64,000 nt of DNA from Moritella viscosa (GCA_000953735.1 LN554852.1:3421846-3485845), one strand, 5' to 3'. Counted from the stretch's first letter, positions 18,793 through 28,010 are shown. Notes: generated by a model not told the origin, from the sequence alone. A program made the numbers and translations.

Positions 18793-18803
18793 GTACTGAG
18801 TTC

Positions 18804-20126
18804 CTAACGAATCACAAAAAATTCAATACCAACATCACCCATACTTGTATCCACATGCAATGCGATAGGTTCGTCTTTTTGAATTAACTCACGCCACAAC
18901 GTAGACTGAGTATCGATTTCAAAATAAGCGGCATCACTGCGGGCTTTTAATTCTGATGGTGGTACAGGTAGTGCGCGTAAAGGGACTCCAGATAGTGCAT
19001 TACGCACTAGATCTGCTATCGTGCTATTTCCCGCCAACTTACTGACCAATGGAAATTGCTCGCTAAGTTTGACAGCGCCTAGTGAAGATGAAACCACCAA
19101 CACAAATCTGCCTGCATTAAACAGCGATCGGTCTTGCACCAGAGTGCGTAAAAGACGACGTTTTTCAAATAAACTTGAATCCCACGCTAAGGTTGTCAAG
19201 TTATCGAGTTGTACTTCTCGCAGTAAAATACGAATATCTGAAAACATATCTGAAAAAATTGCATATAATCGGTTAGGTTCCCAACGCTCATACTCCTGTG
19301 GCATTTCACCTTCTAACCCTTGCATTTCACCTACCATATTTAAACAAGCATAATAAACGGTTTGTGGTGCTACCGTGCCAATGTCCAGCCAAGATTTAAC
19401 ACTTGGTAACCATCGCCCTAACGCTTGTAACCAGAGGTAATCACGGATCAAGGCTTGATGACTTTTACTTGCAGATTCAACTTGTAAACGTTGTGAAATA
19501 CTACGTGCCCGATACTGCATCTGCGCATAAATATCATTGATATTATCTTGCAGATAATCAGATACAGAAAAGTACAAGCAAACCGGAATAAATGCTTTAT
19601 TTAAAACGACTTCACCATCTGATTTATGCTCTGACACATGCGCGATCGGAATCAAAGTGTAATCTTGTAGATCATGTCCTTCTAATTTCAACTCGATGTT
19701 AAGCCCTGCTAACTCAAGTTGTACAGCTTCACTCTGATCACGACTAGTATCAAAAATATTATGATCAAGACGGTGGTAACGGCGATGCTTATCCTGCTCG
19801 TCACCAACATCAACGACTCCAGAACGGTAGATCGGTAATGCGAGGTAAACAAGTTTGTCATGAGTACCGGGCGGAATTTCAAGTGCTAAACCATTTTGAA
19901 TATCAAATGGTGTACCATCAGGAAATAAACCTTTCGCATTTTTTATTCCCACCTTGCCGATCTTATTTAGCCGCTTATCAAACTCTAAGTCTGCTAATCC
20001 GTACCGATTCGGATTCATAAATTCACTATAGCCTTTAACAAAACCTTCAAGGTAGCGATCTTGCTGCTGAAAATGCTGCGGACTAAGGAACATGCCTTCT
20101 GACCAAATTACTTTTTTATCATCCAT
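18804..20126 (-). CDS. tssK: T6SS baseplate protein TssK
   Basis: A 440-residue protein of normal TssK length. The N-terminus VIWSEGMFLSPQHFQQQDRY is the hallmark of the family, and the C-terminal VPPSELKARSDAAYFEIDTQ followed by STLWRELIQ is equally typical. TssK links the baseplate (TssEFG) to the membrane complex (TssJLM) through TssL and TssM. It starts 5 bp after the tssJ stop and is followed by tssL. Confidence 0.95.
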   Translation of the reverse strand: MDDKKVIWSEGMFLSPQHFQQQDRYLEGFVKGYSEFMNPNRYGLADLEFDKRLNKIGKVGIKNAKGLFPDGTPFDIQNGLALEIPPGTHDKLVYLALPIYRSGVVDVGDEQDKHRRYHRLDHNIFDTSRDQSEAVQLELAGLNIELKLEGHDLQDYTLIPIAHVSEHKSDGEVVLNKAFIPVCLYFSVSDYLQDNINDIYAQMQYRARSISQRLQVESASKSHQALIRDYLWLQALGRWLPSVKSWLDIGTVAPQTVYYACLNMVGEMQGLEGEMPQEYERWEPNRLYAIFSDMFSDIRILLREVQLDNLTTLAWDSSLFEKRRLLRTLVQDRSLFNAGRFVLVVSSSLGAVKLSEQFPLVSKLAGNSTIADLVRNALSGVPLRALPVPPSELKARSDAAYFEIDTQSTLWRELIQKDEPIALHVDTSMGDVGIEFFVIR

Positions 20127-20131
20127 TTTGG

Positions 20132-20605
20132 TTAGTCCTCTTGACCAGTAATACTGACATTAATGCCATCAATTCGGGCATCAATAATGATAGGTATTCC
20201 TGCCTGTACAGTTAAAATTGCTTTATTTTTTGCTTCTCGATAATTAGCAAATGCAGCGACCACAGCAACAAACCGAGTTCCGGTAATCAAAGGCAGTACG
20301 ATTTGGCGCTTCTCATTGGGTAGCACACTGTCTAAATTACGCTTTGACAGCAGATCAGCTTTTAAAACACCCTGATCATCGTTATATAAATCAATAAAAC
20401 CAGCCTGATTAAACGCCTCACTATCTTGTAATTGATAGATACGAATTTCTAATGGCGAAGCTAAACCATCAACATTAGGGTTAATGTTACCAGCCGCTTC
20501 AATATTGACAACAACTTGCAATAAAGACGAACGATCCCAAAATTTCAAATAACTACAGCCGCTAAGTAGCAACATGGCGAACACCATGCTTATTTTTTTT
20601 GTCAT
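20132..20605 (-). CDS. tssJ: T6SS outer-membrane lipoprotein TssJ
   Basis: The chosen start is the ATG at 20603-20605 (MTKKISMVFAMLLLSGC), 157 residues, which places a lipobox LLSGC with the acylated cysteine at residue 17. An upstream in-frame start at 20647 would leave the signal peptide internal. The body VVVNIEAAGNINPNVDGLAS followed by PLEIRIYQL is the core of the TssJ fold, which docks on the periplasmic end of TssM. It overlaps the end of the FHA gene only if the longer start is used; with this start the two genes are one base apart. Confidence 0.93.
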   Translation of the reverse strand: MTKKISMVFAMLLLSGCSYLKFWDRSSLLQVVVNIEAAGNINPNVDGLASPLEIRIYQLQDSEAFNQAGFIDLYNDDQGVLKADLLSKRNLDSVLPNEKRQIVLPLITGTRFVAVVAAFANYREAKNKAILTVQAGIPIIIDARIDGINVSITGQED

Positions 20606-20606
20606 A

Positions 20607-21602
20607 TCATTTGTTTCCAAGTGACTGCTTAATACGTAAACTTTCACTAAAATAAGCTTTAAATTTCAGTTGCCAATCTTGATTATCATGTTGACGTTGG
20701 AAATAGCGTTTATACATTTCCCAATAATCAGGTTTACGACTAAAGATGCTAGGCTGGGTTAAATCCTTAAACATCGCTTCAAGATTAGTCGGCGCGATTT
20801 CCCCCATCAATCGTCCAAAAGCCATTTCAACTGCCTCTATCATTATCTCTTGCTGATTAGCTTGCATCTCGATAATTTGCTGCGGGTCTATGCCAGTGGG
20901 TGGTGCGATATAGCCTTGTCGTCTCGACGAGCGCATTTGACTCGTTATTGATACGGCATTAAGTTGCTCTGTTTTATCAGAAATAAATGGATCATCATCA
21001 AAGCTTTCATCATTGAATTGGTTGATGTGAGCAGGCTCTAACGCTGGAGTCACTTCAGACCCACTTTCAATAAACGGATCACATTCAACGCTATCCGCGA
21101 CAATGGCCTCTGGCATCGTAGGATCTGATAATGCCGAAAATGATAAGCTCGCATGACAGTGACTAGGAGTCGAACGATCTTGTTTTAGTAAAGTAGCCTC
21201 TTCACTTCCGAAGGGATCATCTCCCCACTCACCTAAGGATGACTCAATACTAACCGAAGACTTCATCATCGCCTTTTCAGGAACAAAACATGAAGCCATT
21301 AAACGGTAGTGGCCTAAATCAAGCACATCACCATCATTTAAACTAGCGCTATTATTTTTCCCAAGTGCTTGGTTACTCCCATTAATAAATAAACCATTAG
21401 TACTGACATCCATTACTTGATAACCACGACTACCTCGGTTGATTATCACATGAGTGCCCGAAATTGCTCTTGATGCATCAGACAATTGCATTGTTGAACC
21501 ATAAGAACGACCTATATTACCGCCTTCTTCAGGAAAAACCTTGGTCCATTCAGATACAGGTTCTCCATCGGGAGAGCTTATAATTCTAAGTGATAATGGC
21601 AT
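20607..21602 (-). CDS. tagH: T6SS-associated FHA domain protein (TagH/Fha)
   Basis: A 331-residue protein. The N-terminal FHA domain (about residues 25-100) shows the phosphothreonine-binding residues in GNIGRSYGSTMQLSD, ISGTHVIINRGSRG and VSTNGLFING. A polar, acidic linker follows (about 125-230). The C-terminal block IMIEAVEMAFGRLMGEIAPT and KPDYWEMYKRYFQRQHDNQD match the type VI FHA C-terminal domain. Such proteins sense threonine phosphorylation by the T6SS kinase and promote assembly. It begins one base after the preceding binding-protein gene and is followed by tssJ. Confidence 0.92.
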   Translation of the reverse strand: MPLSLRIISSPDGEPVSEWTKVFPEEGGNIGRSYGSTMQLSDASRAISGTHVIINRGSRGYQVMDVSTNGLFINGSNQALGKNNSASLNDGDVLDLGHYRLMASCFVPEKAMMKSSVSIESSLGEWGDDPFGSEEATLLKQDRSTPSHCHASLSFSALSDPTMPEAIVADSVECDPFIESGSEVTPALEPAHINQFNDESFDDDPFISDKTEQLNAVSITSQMRSSRRQGYIAPPTGIDPQQIIEMQANQQEIMIEAVEMAFGRLMGEIAPTNLEAMFKDLTQPSIFSRKPDYWEMYKRYFQRQHDNQDWQLKFKAYFSESLRIKQSLGNK

Positions 21603-21603
21603 A

Positions 21604-22335
21604 TTATCTCTCCTTACATTGAGCTATAGCTTGATTAAACTCACGCATGAATTGTGGGTACAACTTGATGAATTCTTTTGAAAAATAGACACCTAACGGT
21701 TTCTCTTTCATCACCCTACGAGTAATAAAACGGTGGCTAATACCTAAACTTTTAATAGCTTCTTGCATAACAAAATCATTAGCTAATACGGCCCCAATTT
21801 CACCTGCTAATAATAGTTCAACAAGGGCGACAGGTTGACGCGGTTTCTTTTCAACTCTATATCCAGCTTTGTGCAACCAAAGCCATTTATTAGAACCAAA
21901 TAGAGCAGTTACGGCAACCTCTTCTTTAAACATTTCTTTTTCCGGATCAATCGACTCTGATAGACTAAACCAGCTCCAAACTTGATTCATAACCGGTGAA
22001 GAATAATCAGCATATTTGTCTCTAAATCTATTCGACGATGCCAAGAAAAAGCCATGTTGCTCACCGACTTCCACCAGTAACTGTGCACGATCCCAGTCTG
22101 TCATCGTTAACTGATATGGCTGTTCCATGACTTTCATTATGCATTTTAATTTGTCAATACCCGGCCCTTTCATCTGTCCATCTTCTTGATATTGATACGG
22201 TCGCCACTCTTGTGTGGCTAATAATAGTCGCTCAGGGCGTGCTTCACTTTTGACATTAAAGCACACACCAAAAACAAGTGATAAAATCAATATATGTTGA
22301 ATTTTATGAGCCTTAATTAGTCTAACTAAACTCAT
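21604..22335 (-). CDS. Periplasmic binding protein, SBP_bac_3-like, in the T6SS operon
   Basis: A 243-residue exported protein. A hydrophobic signal segment (HILILSLVFGVCFNVKSEA) is followed by LLATQEWRPYQYQEDGQMKG and PGIDKLKCIMKVMEQPY, which are typical of family 3 solute-binding proteins (amino acids, opines). Later WDRAQLLVEVGEQHGFFLAS and the C-terminal PLGVYFSKEFIKLYPQFMRE complete the two-lobed pattern. No ABC permease or ATPase gene accompanies it, so it may act as a sensor partner and not as an importer subunit. It overlaps the preceding gene by 4 bp and lies 1 bp before the FHA gene. Confidence 0.8.
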   Translation of the reverse strand: MSLVRLIKAHKIQHILILSLVFGVCFNVKSEARPERLLLATQEWRPYQYQEDGQMKGPGIDKLKCIMKVMEQPYQLTMTDWDRAQLLVEVGEQHGFFLASSNRFRDKYADYSSPVMNQVWSWFSLSESIDPEKEMFKEEVAVTALFGSNKWLWLHKAGYRVEKKPRQPVALVELLLAGEIGAVLANDFVMQEAIKSLGISHRFITRRVMKEKPLGVYFSKEFIKLYPQFMREFNQAIAQCKER

Positions 22336-23483
22336 CGTTGCTCCTGCATAGATTGCCCTTTTGAACGTATAACACGACCATTGGTGTCGTAAACTTTACT
22401 CGCCATTTCCATTAACACAAAAGGAATTTTCTGATTGATGCGCAGAGCCTGTTCAAAACTCACGGCGATATCAGGTGGCGATATGTGCCCAACAGGTAAA
22501 TCACCCGGATTCACATTATCTTGTAATATTTGTAGCCCGTATAAACCAGCTTGATGTGCGTTATTCACAAAGCTCACACCAAATGACATCAATGCACTGT
22601 CTTGACCACCTTTAACAACATCAGGTACTGCAGAGATGACCGCTAGCCCATCTGCATGGCTATTAATTTCAGCCATTCTAGATAATAGACTTGAGCTACC
22701 CGTCAACCATAATAAGCTGTCTGTTAATGCTGGGTCTCCATATTTTAATTTTTTTATCGCTATTTTCATAGCCTCTTTTAGCGTTGAAAAAGGCATGCTT
22801 TTATCGATAATAATGGGAATAATATCAACACCACTTTGTTCCGCAATAGCCTTTAATGGTAAGTACTGAGTTCGATAAGCACTTTGGTTATTCTTAGCAT
22901 ATAACACACCAATCTGTCGTAATGATGGATTAAACCGCTTCATAAATTTTAAAATCACATCAGCGGGTAAGTTTAACGAAGTAAAAGCAAAATTATCTCC
23001 CGAACCTTGATAGCTATCGAGTAGCCCCAGCTGCACGGGATCTTTTGCATTCACAGATACGACAGGTATTTTACCGCCCCGATAAGCATGACGCACAGCC
23101 ACTGTGGCTTTTGAGCCAACAGTGTAAATAAGATTAACGTCGTCTTCCGCACCTAACAGCAAATTTTTCAGCTCTCCTTTTTGCACCGTCTCCAACTTTG
23201 TAACTGGCAATTTTTTAACTGAAATATGGGTTTGCGGTAGTTTTCGGGCATATATGTCCAGTAACGTTTGTAGTGCAACATCATAAGACGCGGCTTTCCT
23301 CGATATAATAATCAAAACGCGAGGCACTGATTGTACTGGTACAAATTCAACCCCATCACTATCTGCTTTCACTTTCCAGTGACTACTTTCCTTAGGCTTT
23401 AGTTCATCACCAATCCAGGCTGGCCACTGTGCAATGGAAAATGAGCTCCACAATATTGCAATAACACATAAACATCGGATCAT
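22332..23483 (-). CDS. ABC-type substrate-binding protein (PF04392-like), in the T6SS operon
   Basis: A 383-residue protein with an N-terminal signal segment (MIRCLCVIAILWSSFSIAQW). The core VPRVLIIISRKAASYDVALQ, LIYTVGSKATVAVRHAYRGG, PVVSVNAKDPVQLG and FNPSLRQIGVLYAKNNQSAY resembles the ABC_sub_bind family, whose ligands may be aromatic amino acids or similar small molecules. As with its neighbour, no transporter ATPase or permease is nearby. It overlaps the sensor-MFS gene and the next binding-protein gene by 4 bp each, so the products are probably made in step. Confidence 0.8.
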   Translation of the reverse strand: MIRCLCVIAILWSSFSIAQWPAWIGDELKPKESSHWKVKADSDGVEFVPVQSVPRVLIIISRKAASYDVALQTLLDIYARKLPQTHISVKKLPVTKLETVQKGELKNLLLGAEDDVNLIYTVGSKATVAVRHAYRGGKIPVVSVNAKDPVQLGLLDSYQGSGDNFAFTSLNLPADVILKFMKRFNPSLRQIGVLYAKNNQSAYRTQYLPLKAIAEQSGVDIIPIIIDKSMPFSTLKEAMKIAIKKLKYGDPALTDSLLWLTGSSSLLSRMAEINSHADGLAVISAVPDVVKGGQDSALMSFGVSFVNNAHQAGLYGLQILQDNVNPGDLPVGHISPPDIAVSFEQALRINQKIPFVLMEMASKVYDTNGRVIRSKGQSMQEQR

Positions 23484-25693
23484 GATGACACTACCTTCCG
23501 GCCTTGATGTTCAAAAACAGAGAACAGTACAAAAGCCCCGACAAAGAACCCAGCAAGCACTAACATAGCAATCTCAGTACCAAACCACATTAGCATTTGC
23601 GCCACAATAATAGATCCAGACACATGACCTAATCGCTCAATAAAACGGTACGTTGCAGCAATCACAGAATCAGGTTCTTTACTATCACTCATATTCATCA
23701 CCACATGTGTAACTACTGGCGCATTAATCAAGCCATGTGCAAAACCTAACAGCATCATTGCAAGTGTCATCAAAGTAATAATTTGCCAGTCTTCAGGCAT
23801 CATAACCGCTATAGCGAGTAACATTAAAGCCAAACCGGCGGTAAGATTACCAAAGCTGAGTGCTTTTTTACTGCCATTCCACTTATCCACCCATGGACCG
23901 ACTTTATGACTAACTAGCAACACGATCACAGCATATGACATCAGCACTTGACCGATACTTTCTTTACTTACACCACGTTCTGCCAGTAACAATGGCACAG
24001 CAAATGAGACAATCCCGGTTAACGCCATTTTTGTTGGGATCCCTACCAACAACATGGTTCGGATAAAAGTTGGCACCTTCATCAAACGCCATGAATCAGC
24101 CATCATTGCTGACACATTTTCGAGAAGAGCATCATTCCGCTTTTGCTGGACTTGGATTAAGGGCAACACAAAACTAAACAGGCTCATAATCACTCCAATA
24201 CAAGCAGCCAGTACAAACGTGCCTTGATCCCCCAAATAATCGGCAAGCAACGCACCAACGGCTGCACCTGCGATAAAACCAGCATTAAAACAAAAAACTA
24301 TAATTCCAGCAGCTTGGGTTTTGTTATCTTTGTTACTGAATTTCAAGATGTAACCTTGCACAGAAATAAAGACCAACGCCTGGCCAATACCTGAAATTAA
24401 ACGAGCGGCTAAAATAGCCCATAAGCCAAAGTCCATAACTAATAAGGCACAGCCTAGGCTCGACAATAAAATACCTGATACCAACACCCTACGCATTGCG
24501 TACATTTCAATCAACTTAGCTGCTGGTAGTAACGTCAGCGCAAAGCCAATAAAATATAACGTAAAGAAAATCGAAGATGCACTCGAACCCAGTCCAGCCG
24601 ACTCAGCCACAGCTGTCATATACTGAGGCATAATAGGTGCCATCAACGACTCCATTAATACCGAGCCCAAAAAAAGAGGTTTGATCCGCTCTAATACTTG
24701 ATCATTTTCATTTTGTTCTGCTTCCCCACTTAATAGCCTAATAAACGCAAAACACACTAAACCACAAGCAAAAAAGAGCACTGCAAAATTCTTTAAAATA
24801 CGCATTAATTGTGCTAATAACACTTTAGCTTGATAGGATAAACGTACCTCGCTTGACGCTGAGGTAGCGATAACATATTCAAGAACATCATTTTCAAACA
24901 ATGCTTCAACCATGCCATCACCTTGCTGGCTACTCGCGACTAATCGCGCTTCTTTAAAGACTCCAATTTTAGATAATTCGGGATTAGAATGACGAAAATT
25001 ATCTAACATCGATTCTACTCCAACGACTAAGTTTTGATCCACATTGTGTAACAATATAGGTGATAGGCGTTGACTTACCGCATCAGCCAGAGAGACAGCT
25101 TTACTCTGTAAACCATCACGATAAAGGCTACCGACCAATAGCATTACACTGACTGACATCACCATAAATATAATGGTAAAACTGGTCAAATAAACCGCTC
25201 GTCGCCTGCTTTTCAATACGCTAGCGATAAATATTATCAATAAGAAAAAAATCAACCATCCAAAAGGCTTAAAGTTTTTCGAGACTATCTCCCGCACCAA
25301 TTTATCACTCAATTGAACTTGTAAAGTGCCTACTTGAGTAAACTTATTATTAAGGGCAATTGAAATACTCGTATCATAATCAAACACATTACCAAACAAA
25401 TAAAGTTGCTGCTGACCAGATAGCAAACGTAACCCCGTAACAGATAGATCGGAATCAACGATCGGTTGCAATACTTTACTTAAACCTGCAATGTCTTCTA
25501 GCTGTACCCCTGAATGGAGAATTTGTTCAATGCCCAAGCGCGCAGCTTCTGTTTGCGCCATAACAGTATCAGTTGCCAACTGACGGTAACTTTTAAGCGC
25601 TTGACCATAACCCACAACAAATACTAACAGTAATGATAGAGTCACCACTGTTACCCCGAGCATGAGTCGAGCTTTGTCTTTTACCGTTCTCAC
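23480..25693 (-). CDS. MFS transporter fused to an N-terminal membrane sensor-like region
   Basis: A 737-residue protein. Residues 1-330 hold about four membrane helices (near 11-30, 142-160, 170-190 and 303-323) enclosing two extracytoplasmic segments (about 34-135 and 195-300), an arrangement like tandem periplasmic sensor domains. Residues about 335-737 look like a full 12-helix major facilitator: SSIFFTLYFIGFALTLLPAA, LAARLISGIGQALVFISVQG and FNAGFIAGAAVGALLADYLG. An exporter that senses a periplasmic signal is a plausible reading; the substrate is unknown. It has 4-bp overlaps with both neighbours in the T6SS operon. Confidence 0.75.
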   Translation of the reverse strand: MRTVKDKARLMLGVTVVTLSLLLVFVVGYGQALKSYRQLATDTVMAQTEAARLGIEQILHSGVQLEDIAGLSKVLQPIVDSDLSVTGLRLLSGQQQLYLFGNVFDYDTSISIALNNKFTQVGTLQVQLSDKLVREIVSKNFKPFGWLIFFLLIIFIASVLKSRRRAVYLTSFTIIFMVMSVSVMLLVGSLYRDGLQSKAVSLADAVSQRLSPILLHNVDQNLVVGVESMLDNFRHSNPELSKIGVFKEARLVASSQQGDGMVEALFENDVLEYVIATSASSEVRLSYQAKVLLAQLMRILKNFAVLFFACGLVCFAFIRLLSGEAEQNENDQVLERIKPLFLGSVLMESLMAPIMPQYMTAVAESAGLGSSASSIFFTLYFIGFALTLLPAAKLIEMYAMRRVLVSGILLSSLGCALLVMDFGLWAILAARLISGIGQALVFISVQGYILKFSNKDNKTQAAGIIVFCFNAGFIAGAAVGALLADYLGDQGTFVLAACIGVIMSLFSFVLPLIQVQQKRNDALLENVSAMMADSWRLMKVPTFIRTMLLVGIPTKMALTGIVSFAVPLLLAERGVSKESIGQVLMSYAVIVLLVSHKVGPWVDKWNGSKKALSFGNLTAGLALMLLAIAVMMPEDWQIITLMTLAMMLLGFAHGLINAPVVTHVVMNMSDSKEPDSVIAATYRFIERLGHVSGSIIVAQMLMWFGTEIAMLVLAGFFVGAFVLFSVFEHQGRKVVSS

Positions 25694-26856
25694 AGCGACT
25701 CATATGCGGTTGCTAAGCTAAAAAACTCATCAGTGAAACAGTGTGCGAGCGTGGTAGAGCGGTGGTTATATAGATAGCCCAGTCGATTAAAGACCAGTGA
25801 TTGGATCAAATCATGATAAGTCATACCTTCACCAGAAAGGTCATGACATACAATACTCAACTTACTACCTTCAGGGCGCTTCAAATCAGGCTTAGGATTA
25901 GCTTCGAGGACAAATAACTTACCATTCGCATCCATTCTTAGATCAACGCGCACTAAAGTTTGCAACCCCATTTGAGTGTATATTTTGGAACCAATTTCAG
26001 CCAGTGCAGAGCGTAACTCAGGTTCTTCCACTTTTAATAAACGATCATCAGTAATTGGCTTAACATCCATAGATGTGAAAATTGCCTCGCCTTCCGCTAA
26101 TACGCGTTCAGTAATAGAAAATGTAAACGGCTCGTCACGAACAACTAAGACACCGTCTTTGAATACTGTTGAACCAGCAACAGCAACAACGAATTCCCGA
26201 CCGGATAAGAAAGGTTCAATCATAACGGTATTACGGGTCGCTTTCTGGACTAATTCAACCATGTCAGCTAAGTCTGCACGGTTAAATACAGGATAAACAT
26301 GAACTGAAGCACGTCCTGAAACAGGCTTAACAATAAAGACTTCACCAAACTCTTGTTCAATCAGATCGAGCATTATTCGTTTGGCGTCATCGTTTACGTT
26401 TTCTCCATGCCCAATGGTAACGAAAGGCGCAGTTGGGATCCCTGCAGCATGAATTTCATGTTTAAACAGGTGCTTGTTGTCTAACACTCCAGCAGTCATT
26501 GGTGAATGGCCTACATAAGGTACACCCAGCATTTCTAGTATTGACGGTAAGTGACACATGGAATCAAACCCTTGTAGCCCACCACTATTGGTAATAACAA
26601 GATCAATACCAAGTACTTTCAATTTCGATGGTAAATCAATATTCTCAGCTAGAACTTCTACATGCTCAAAGCCCGACTCATTAAGAGCAGCCGCAATATC
26701 ATACGCAACAGGCTCGTATGTCTTCGTTGAACGTGGGCTAAAATTTTCATAGATATAACTATCTGATTGTGATTTTTCACCGCCATGCACAACTGCAATT
26801 TTAAGCGTACGTCGAATCCATTTAATTTGCTCTGTTGTAAATGTCTTATTCTTCAC
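25690..26856 (-). CDS. ATP-grasp ligase, D-Ala-D-Ala ligase-like, in the T6SS operon
   Basis: A 388-residue protein. The N-terminal lobe ends in HLPSILEMLGVPYVGHSPMT, then the ATP-binding part follows: AGVLDNKHLFKHEIHAAGIP, FIVKPVSGRASVHVYPV (phosphate-contacting Lys and Ser) and VMIEPFLSGREFVVAVAGS. The metal site is TLVRVDLRMDANGKLFVLEAN (Asp, Glu and Asn conserved). This is the layout of D-alanine-D-alanine ligases and related peptide-forming enzymes. It is unlikely to be the housekeeping Ddl, because the flanks are T6SS genes and the C-terminus carries an unusual tail (CFTDEFFSLATAYESL). It may join amino acids or dipeptides, but the substrate is not predictable. It starts the overlapping run that continues through tssM. 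Confidence 0.78.
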   Translation of the reverse strand: MKNKTFTTEQIKWIRRTLKIAVVHGGEKSQSDSYIYENFSPRSTKTYEPVAYDIAAALNESGFEHVEVLAENIDLPSKLKVLGIDLVITNSGGLQGFDSMCHLPSILEMLGVPYVGHSPMTAGVLDNKHLFKHEIHAAGIPTAPFVTIGHGENVNDDAKRIMLDLIEQEFGEVFIVKPVSGRASVHVYPVFNRADLADMVELVQKATRNTVMIEPFLSGREFVVAVAGSTVFKDGVLVVRDEPFTFSITERVLAEGEAIFTSMDVKPITDDRLLKVEEPELRSALAEIGSKIYTQMGLQTLVRVDLRMDANGKLFVLEANPKPDLKRPEGSKLSIVCHDLSGEGMTYHDLIQSLVFNRLGYLYNHRSTTLAHCFTDEFFSLATAYESL

Positions 26857-26937
26857 TTATGTATCCCAATAATTAATTCATAAAGTCATTTTTTCGCATG
26901 GTTAAGCATAAAACAATCTAAACCACGTCTATATTAA

Positions 26938-26981
26938 AGTGTCTTTCCCCTTTTTAGTTAACATAGAGGAGAAAGACATCT
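26938..26981 (-). terminator. Hairpin after the unknown T6SS gene
   Basis: GTCTTTCyCC at 26940-26950 pairs with GGAGAAAGAC at 26966-26978 around a loop of about 15 nt. On the minus strand it is followed by UUAAUAUA, a weak tail. It lies between the 325-residue gene and the ATP-grasp gene and may partly stop transcription or protect mRNA ends. Confidence 0.45.
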
Positions 26982-26991
26982 AGATATAAAT

Positions 26992-27969
26992 TTATTTATA
27001 AATAGAGCTTGCATTAGCTCTAATTGCTAATTCCGTTTGTTTTAATAATTCATCTAAAAATACCATATGTGTACGAACTTCAAGCGCTGTTTGTTCCATT
27101 ACTTTGCACATATCAGACACTTTCTCAATATAGTGTTTAGTCTCATAAAAACTCATGCCTAAATTCTCCATATGAGAGCGAGATAATGGATTTAACCCCA
27201 TAGAACTATTAGCTTGAGCGTGCGCATTCATTATCTGTTCTCGGCTTTCAAGCAACGCAACAGACTGCTTCAACTTATGTAAGTTTCTCTGTAATTTAGG
27301 TCCTAGTTCGCCAATATCTTTAGCTGACCATTTAGCAATTTTTCGCTGTGCTTCTCGTTTACCCATCTGCTTCTCAAGAACACTTAGATTTCCAGCTGAA
27401 TAACCATTTTTCTTACGGCCTTTACGCGCATCAAGTGTTTTATTACCGAGATACTGAAGACTACTGACTGCAGCCTTAGTAATACCACCATCAGGAATAA
27501 ACCCCAGTGGAATCATCAGAAACTTCATTGGTGTTTTCGTATCGGCATGAAATTGATCGTGTAGCTTTCGTTTTATTTTATGCGACATTCCTACTTGATG
27601 TTTATCAAAAGCTTCTTTACTTTTGTCCATAAAATTTTGTTCCGAATGTACATTAGCTAAATGTTTAGTCCCCTTAGCCATCGTTGAAGCATGCATCTTC
27701 TGAGCAACCACTCTACTAATTTTACCAGAAAATTTTGCTTTAATACTCTGAATAGTTTTAGTACGTTCAAGTTGAGCTATTCCTCGCTCATCAATTTTTT
27801 CAACAGCCATATTGAGAAGCGCTCCTACAGGTGTAGAGTCAAGAATGTGTGTGGCTAAATCAATTCCAGTTCCAGCTACTCCAACACGATCAGAAAGTGT
27901 CTTATCACTCCCTAAATATTCATTTACACCAGAACCAAAACTAAAGCCAGCTAATAAATGTTCACTCAT
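26992..27969 (-). CDS. Unknown protein of the T6SS cluster, 325 residues
   Basis: I recognise no family. The start is supported by GAGGTTG ahead of the ATG at 27967-27969. The N-terminus is small-residue-rich (LLAGFSFGSGVNEYLG). The middle is strongly basic (KIKRKLHDQFH, LDARKGRKKNGYS, KREAQRKIAKWS). A hydrophobic stretch near residues 150-175 (MKFLMIPLGFIPDGG) could contact membrane, and the C-terminal 110 residues look helical and coiled-coil-like. There is no signal peptide or clear catalytic motif. It sits between tssH and the ATP-grasp gene, flanked by a tandem-repeat spacer and a hairpin, so it may be a separately controlled accessory protein or a secreted effector. No immunity gene is evident. 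Confidence 0.6.
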   Translation of the reverse strand: MSEHLLAGFSFGSGVNEYLGSDKTLSDRVGVAGTGIDLATHILDSTPVGALLNMAVEKIDERGIAQLERTKTIQSIKAKFSGKISRVVAQKMHASTMAKGTKHLANVHSEQNFMDKSKEAFDKHQVGMSHKIKRKLHDQFHADTKTPMKFLMIPLGFIPDGGITKAAVSSLQYLGNKTLDARKGRKKNGYSAGNLSVLEKQMGKREAQRKIAKWSAKDIGELGPKLQRNLHKLKQSVALLESREQIMNAHAQANSSMGLNPLSRSHMENLGMSFYETKHYIEKVSDMCKVMEQTALEVRTHMVFLDELLKQTELAIRANASSIYK

Positions 27970-27986
27970 ACAAACAACCTCAAATT

Positions 27987-28010
27987 AATAATAAAATAAT
28001 AAAATAATAA
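27987..28010. repeat. 8-bp tandem repeat in the leader of the unknown T6SS gene
   Basis: Three perfect copies of AATAATAA lie end to end, with a partial fourth copy. The array starts 18 bp upstream of the ATG at 27969, just outside the ribosome binding site, where slippage could change expression. Confidence 0.6.

Noticed and set aside
25690-26856. Housekeeping D-alanine-D-alanine ligase for cell wall synthesis
   Set aside because: The fold is similar, but it lies in a T6SS operon, away from mur/fts genes, and has a different C-terminal tail; a specialised ligase is more likely.
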